The notes beneath the pieces were generated by a model, which did not search any database, was not told the DNA's origin, and saw only the letters and a program-made list of their open reading frames with translations. DNA of 64,000 nucleotides, taken from positions 1 through 64,000 of the forward strand of contig NZ_ANBB01000044.1 of NCBI RefSeq assembly GCF_000341105.1, given 5' to 3'. Origin of the DNA: Nocardiopsis potens DSM 45234 (GTDB lineage Bacteria > Actinomycetota > Actinomycetes > Streptosporangiales > Streptosporangiaceae). Shown piece by piece: positions 63,396 through 64,000 of this stretch (its first letter is position 1; every line of letters begins with the position of its first letter). Position numbers and translations under genes: made by a program.

Positions 63396-64000
63396 CGCTC
63401 TCCTCCCCCGCTCCGGGCGCGGCGGCGACGGCGGTGCCCCGCGCGCGCTTCCTCCTCCTCGGCCTCCATCCGGGCGCCCAGGGCGGCCACGACGGACAGC
63501 ACGAGCCCGACGACGATCAGGAACACCCCCGCTTCGAAGAACAGATAGCTGGCGACCTTGACCTCGCCGAACAGCGGCAGCTCGAAGGTGCGGTAGAAGA
63601 CGTCCAGCAGCGGGGCGCCGCCGATCAGCGGCAGGCCCGCCATCACCGCGGCCAGCAGCAGCCCGGCCGCGAGCAGCGTGTTCGGCTTCAGCGGCATGCC
63701 CACGGCCAGCTCGTGCCGGCCGCCGGCGATGTAGCGGAGGACGAACGCCATGCTGGCCACCAGCCCGCCGGCGAACCCGCCGCCGGGCCGGTCGTGCCCG
63801 GAGACCAGCAGGAACACCGAGAAGACCAGGATGGAGGGGATGAGCAGTCGGACCACCACCTCCAGCAGCACCGACCGCGGTCCGAACGCCGGGCTGACGA
63901 CGGTGCTCAGCCACCGCTCCCGGGGGGCCTCCCAGCCCTCCGGCGGGGTGGGCCGGCGCTCCTCGCCCGCTCCGGGAACCGCTCCGCTCTGCGGGGGTCT
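63392..64000 (-). CDS. mrpA: Mrp antiporter subunit A/B, C-terminal MnhB part (partial)
   Basis: The reading frame is open from the mrpC overlap to the window edge, so this gene runs off the 3' side of the sequence as given. The C-terminal part is an MnhB domain: RSVLLEVVVRLLIPSILVFSVFLLVSGHDRPGGGFAGGLVASM and FEAGVFLIVVGLVLS, followed by a basic tail. Before it stands a Pro/Glu-rich linker (ending near WEAPRERWLSTVVSPAFGPR), as between the A and B domains of fused actinobacterial MrpA. A separate mrpB starting at GTG 63871 is the alternative. Confidence 0.82.
   Translation of the reverse strand, partial: RPPQSGAVPGAGEERRPTPPEGWEAPRERWLSTVVSPAFGPRSVLLEVVVRLLIPSILVFSVFLLVSGHDRPGGGFAGGLVASMAFVLRYIAGGRHELAVGMPLKPNTLLAAGLLLAAVMAGLPLIGGAPLLDVFYRTFELPLFGEVKVASYLFFEAGVFLIVVGLVLSVVAALGARMEAEEEEARAGHRRRRRARSGGGER

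Noticed and set aside
1-64000. CRISPR array or insertion sequence
   Set aside because: No regularly spaced repeats of spacer type and no transposase-like protein were seen on either strand.

Overview
The window is about 73% G+C. Gene starts are often GTG, and many coding sequences share stop/start bases (ATGA or GTGA). Several starts look leaderless. The presence of DUF1707, DUF3145 and DUF5998 proteins, heterotetrameric sarcosine oxidase and an actinobacterial-type dimethylglycine oxidase points to an actinomycete chromosome, most likely Nocardiopsaceae or a close relative (this is inference from gene content). I see no insertion sequence, integrase, CRISPR array, rRNA or plasmid origin. The three tRNA genes form one cluster.

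Layout. 80-5043: FKBP isomerase, mannose-6-phosphate isomerase, and a gluconate unit (permease, FCD-type GntR regulator, gluconokinase) with visible operators. 5064-17330: a methylamine/one-carbon block with an IclR regulator, sarcosine oxidase soxBDAG, dimethylglycine oxidase, a DmdA-like folate-dependent demethylase, and a divergent pair resembling acetogen MetV and MetF. Together these could take dimethylglycine to sarcosine to glycine and return methyl groups to the folate pool. Three copies of a GTTGCG-N13-GTTGCG direct repeat sit in the promoters of this block. 17412-21665: GNAT enzyme, CPBP membrane protease and a NarL-type two-component system. 21967-26563: amidohydrolase, MHS transporter and PucR-type regulator. 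26514-28834: TetR regulator and drug efflux pump with a double operator. 29184-31786: FCD regulator, moeA, and tRNA-Gly, tRNA-Cys and tRNA-Val with a strong promoter and terminator.

32124-43355: DUF2269 membrane protein, GlxA-type AraC regulator, crotonase-fold protein, TetR/cytochrome P450 pair with its operator, PEBP-family protein, HAD hydrolase, an ATP-grasp/inositol-monophosphatase-like pair, three tandem DUF1707 membrane proteins and DUF3145. 43573-48789: a sigma factor overlapping a low-complexity/beta-rich protein, then YbaK and a TPR-CHAT protein with an intact His/Cys pair. This may be a stress or conflict module. 48848-60083: mostly housekeeping genes: DUF2203, MBL hydrolase and enoyl-CoA hydratase, peroxiredoxin, phosphodiesterase, DUF5998, a GNAT/acyl-CoA synthetase fusion, a PfkB kinase and a RecQ helicase with a C-terminal phosphoribosyltransferase-like domain. 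60257-64000: an Mrp cation/proton antiporter operon (G, F, E, D, C and the end of A/B), leaving the window at its right edge.

The most distinctive items are the shared direct-repeat operator of the one-carbon block, the MetV/MetF plus DmdA-like arrangement, the tandem repeat inserted in SoxA, the sigma/CHAT neighbourhood and the ATP-grasp/phosphatase pair.
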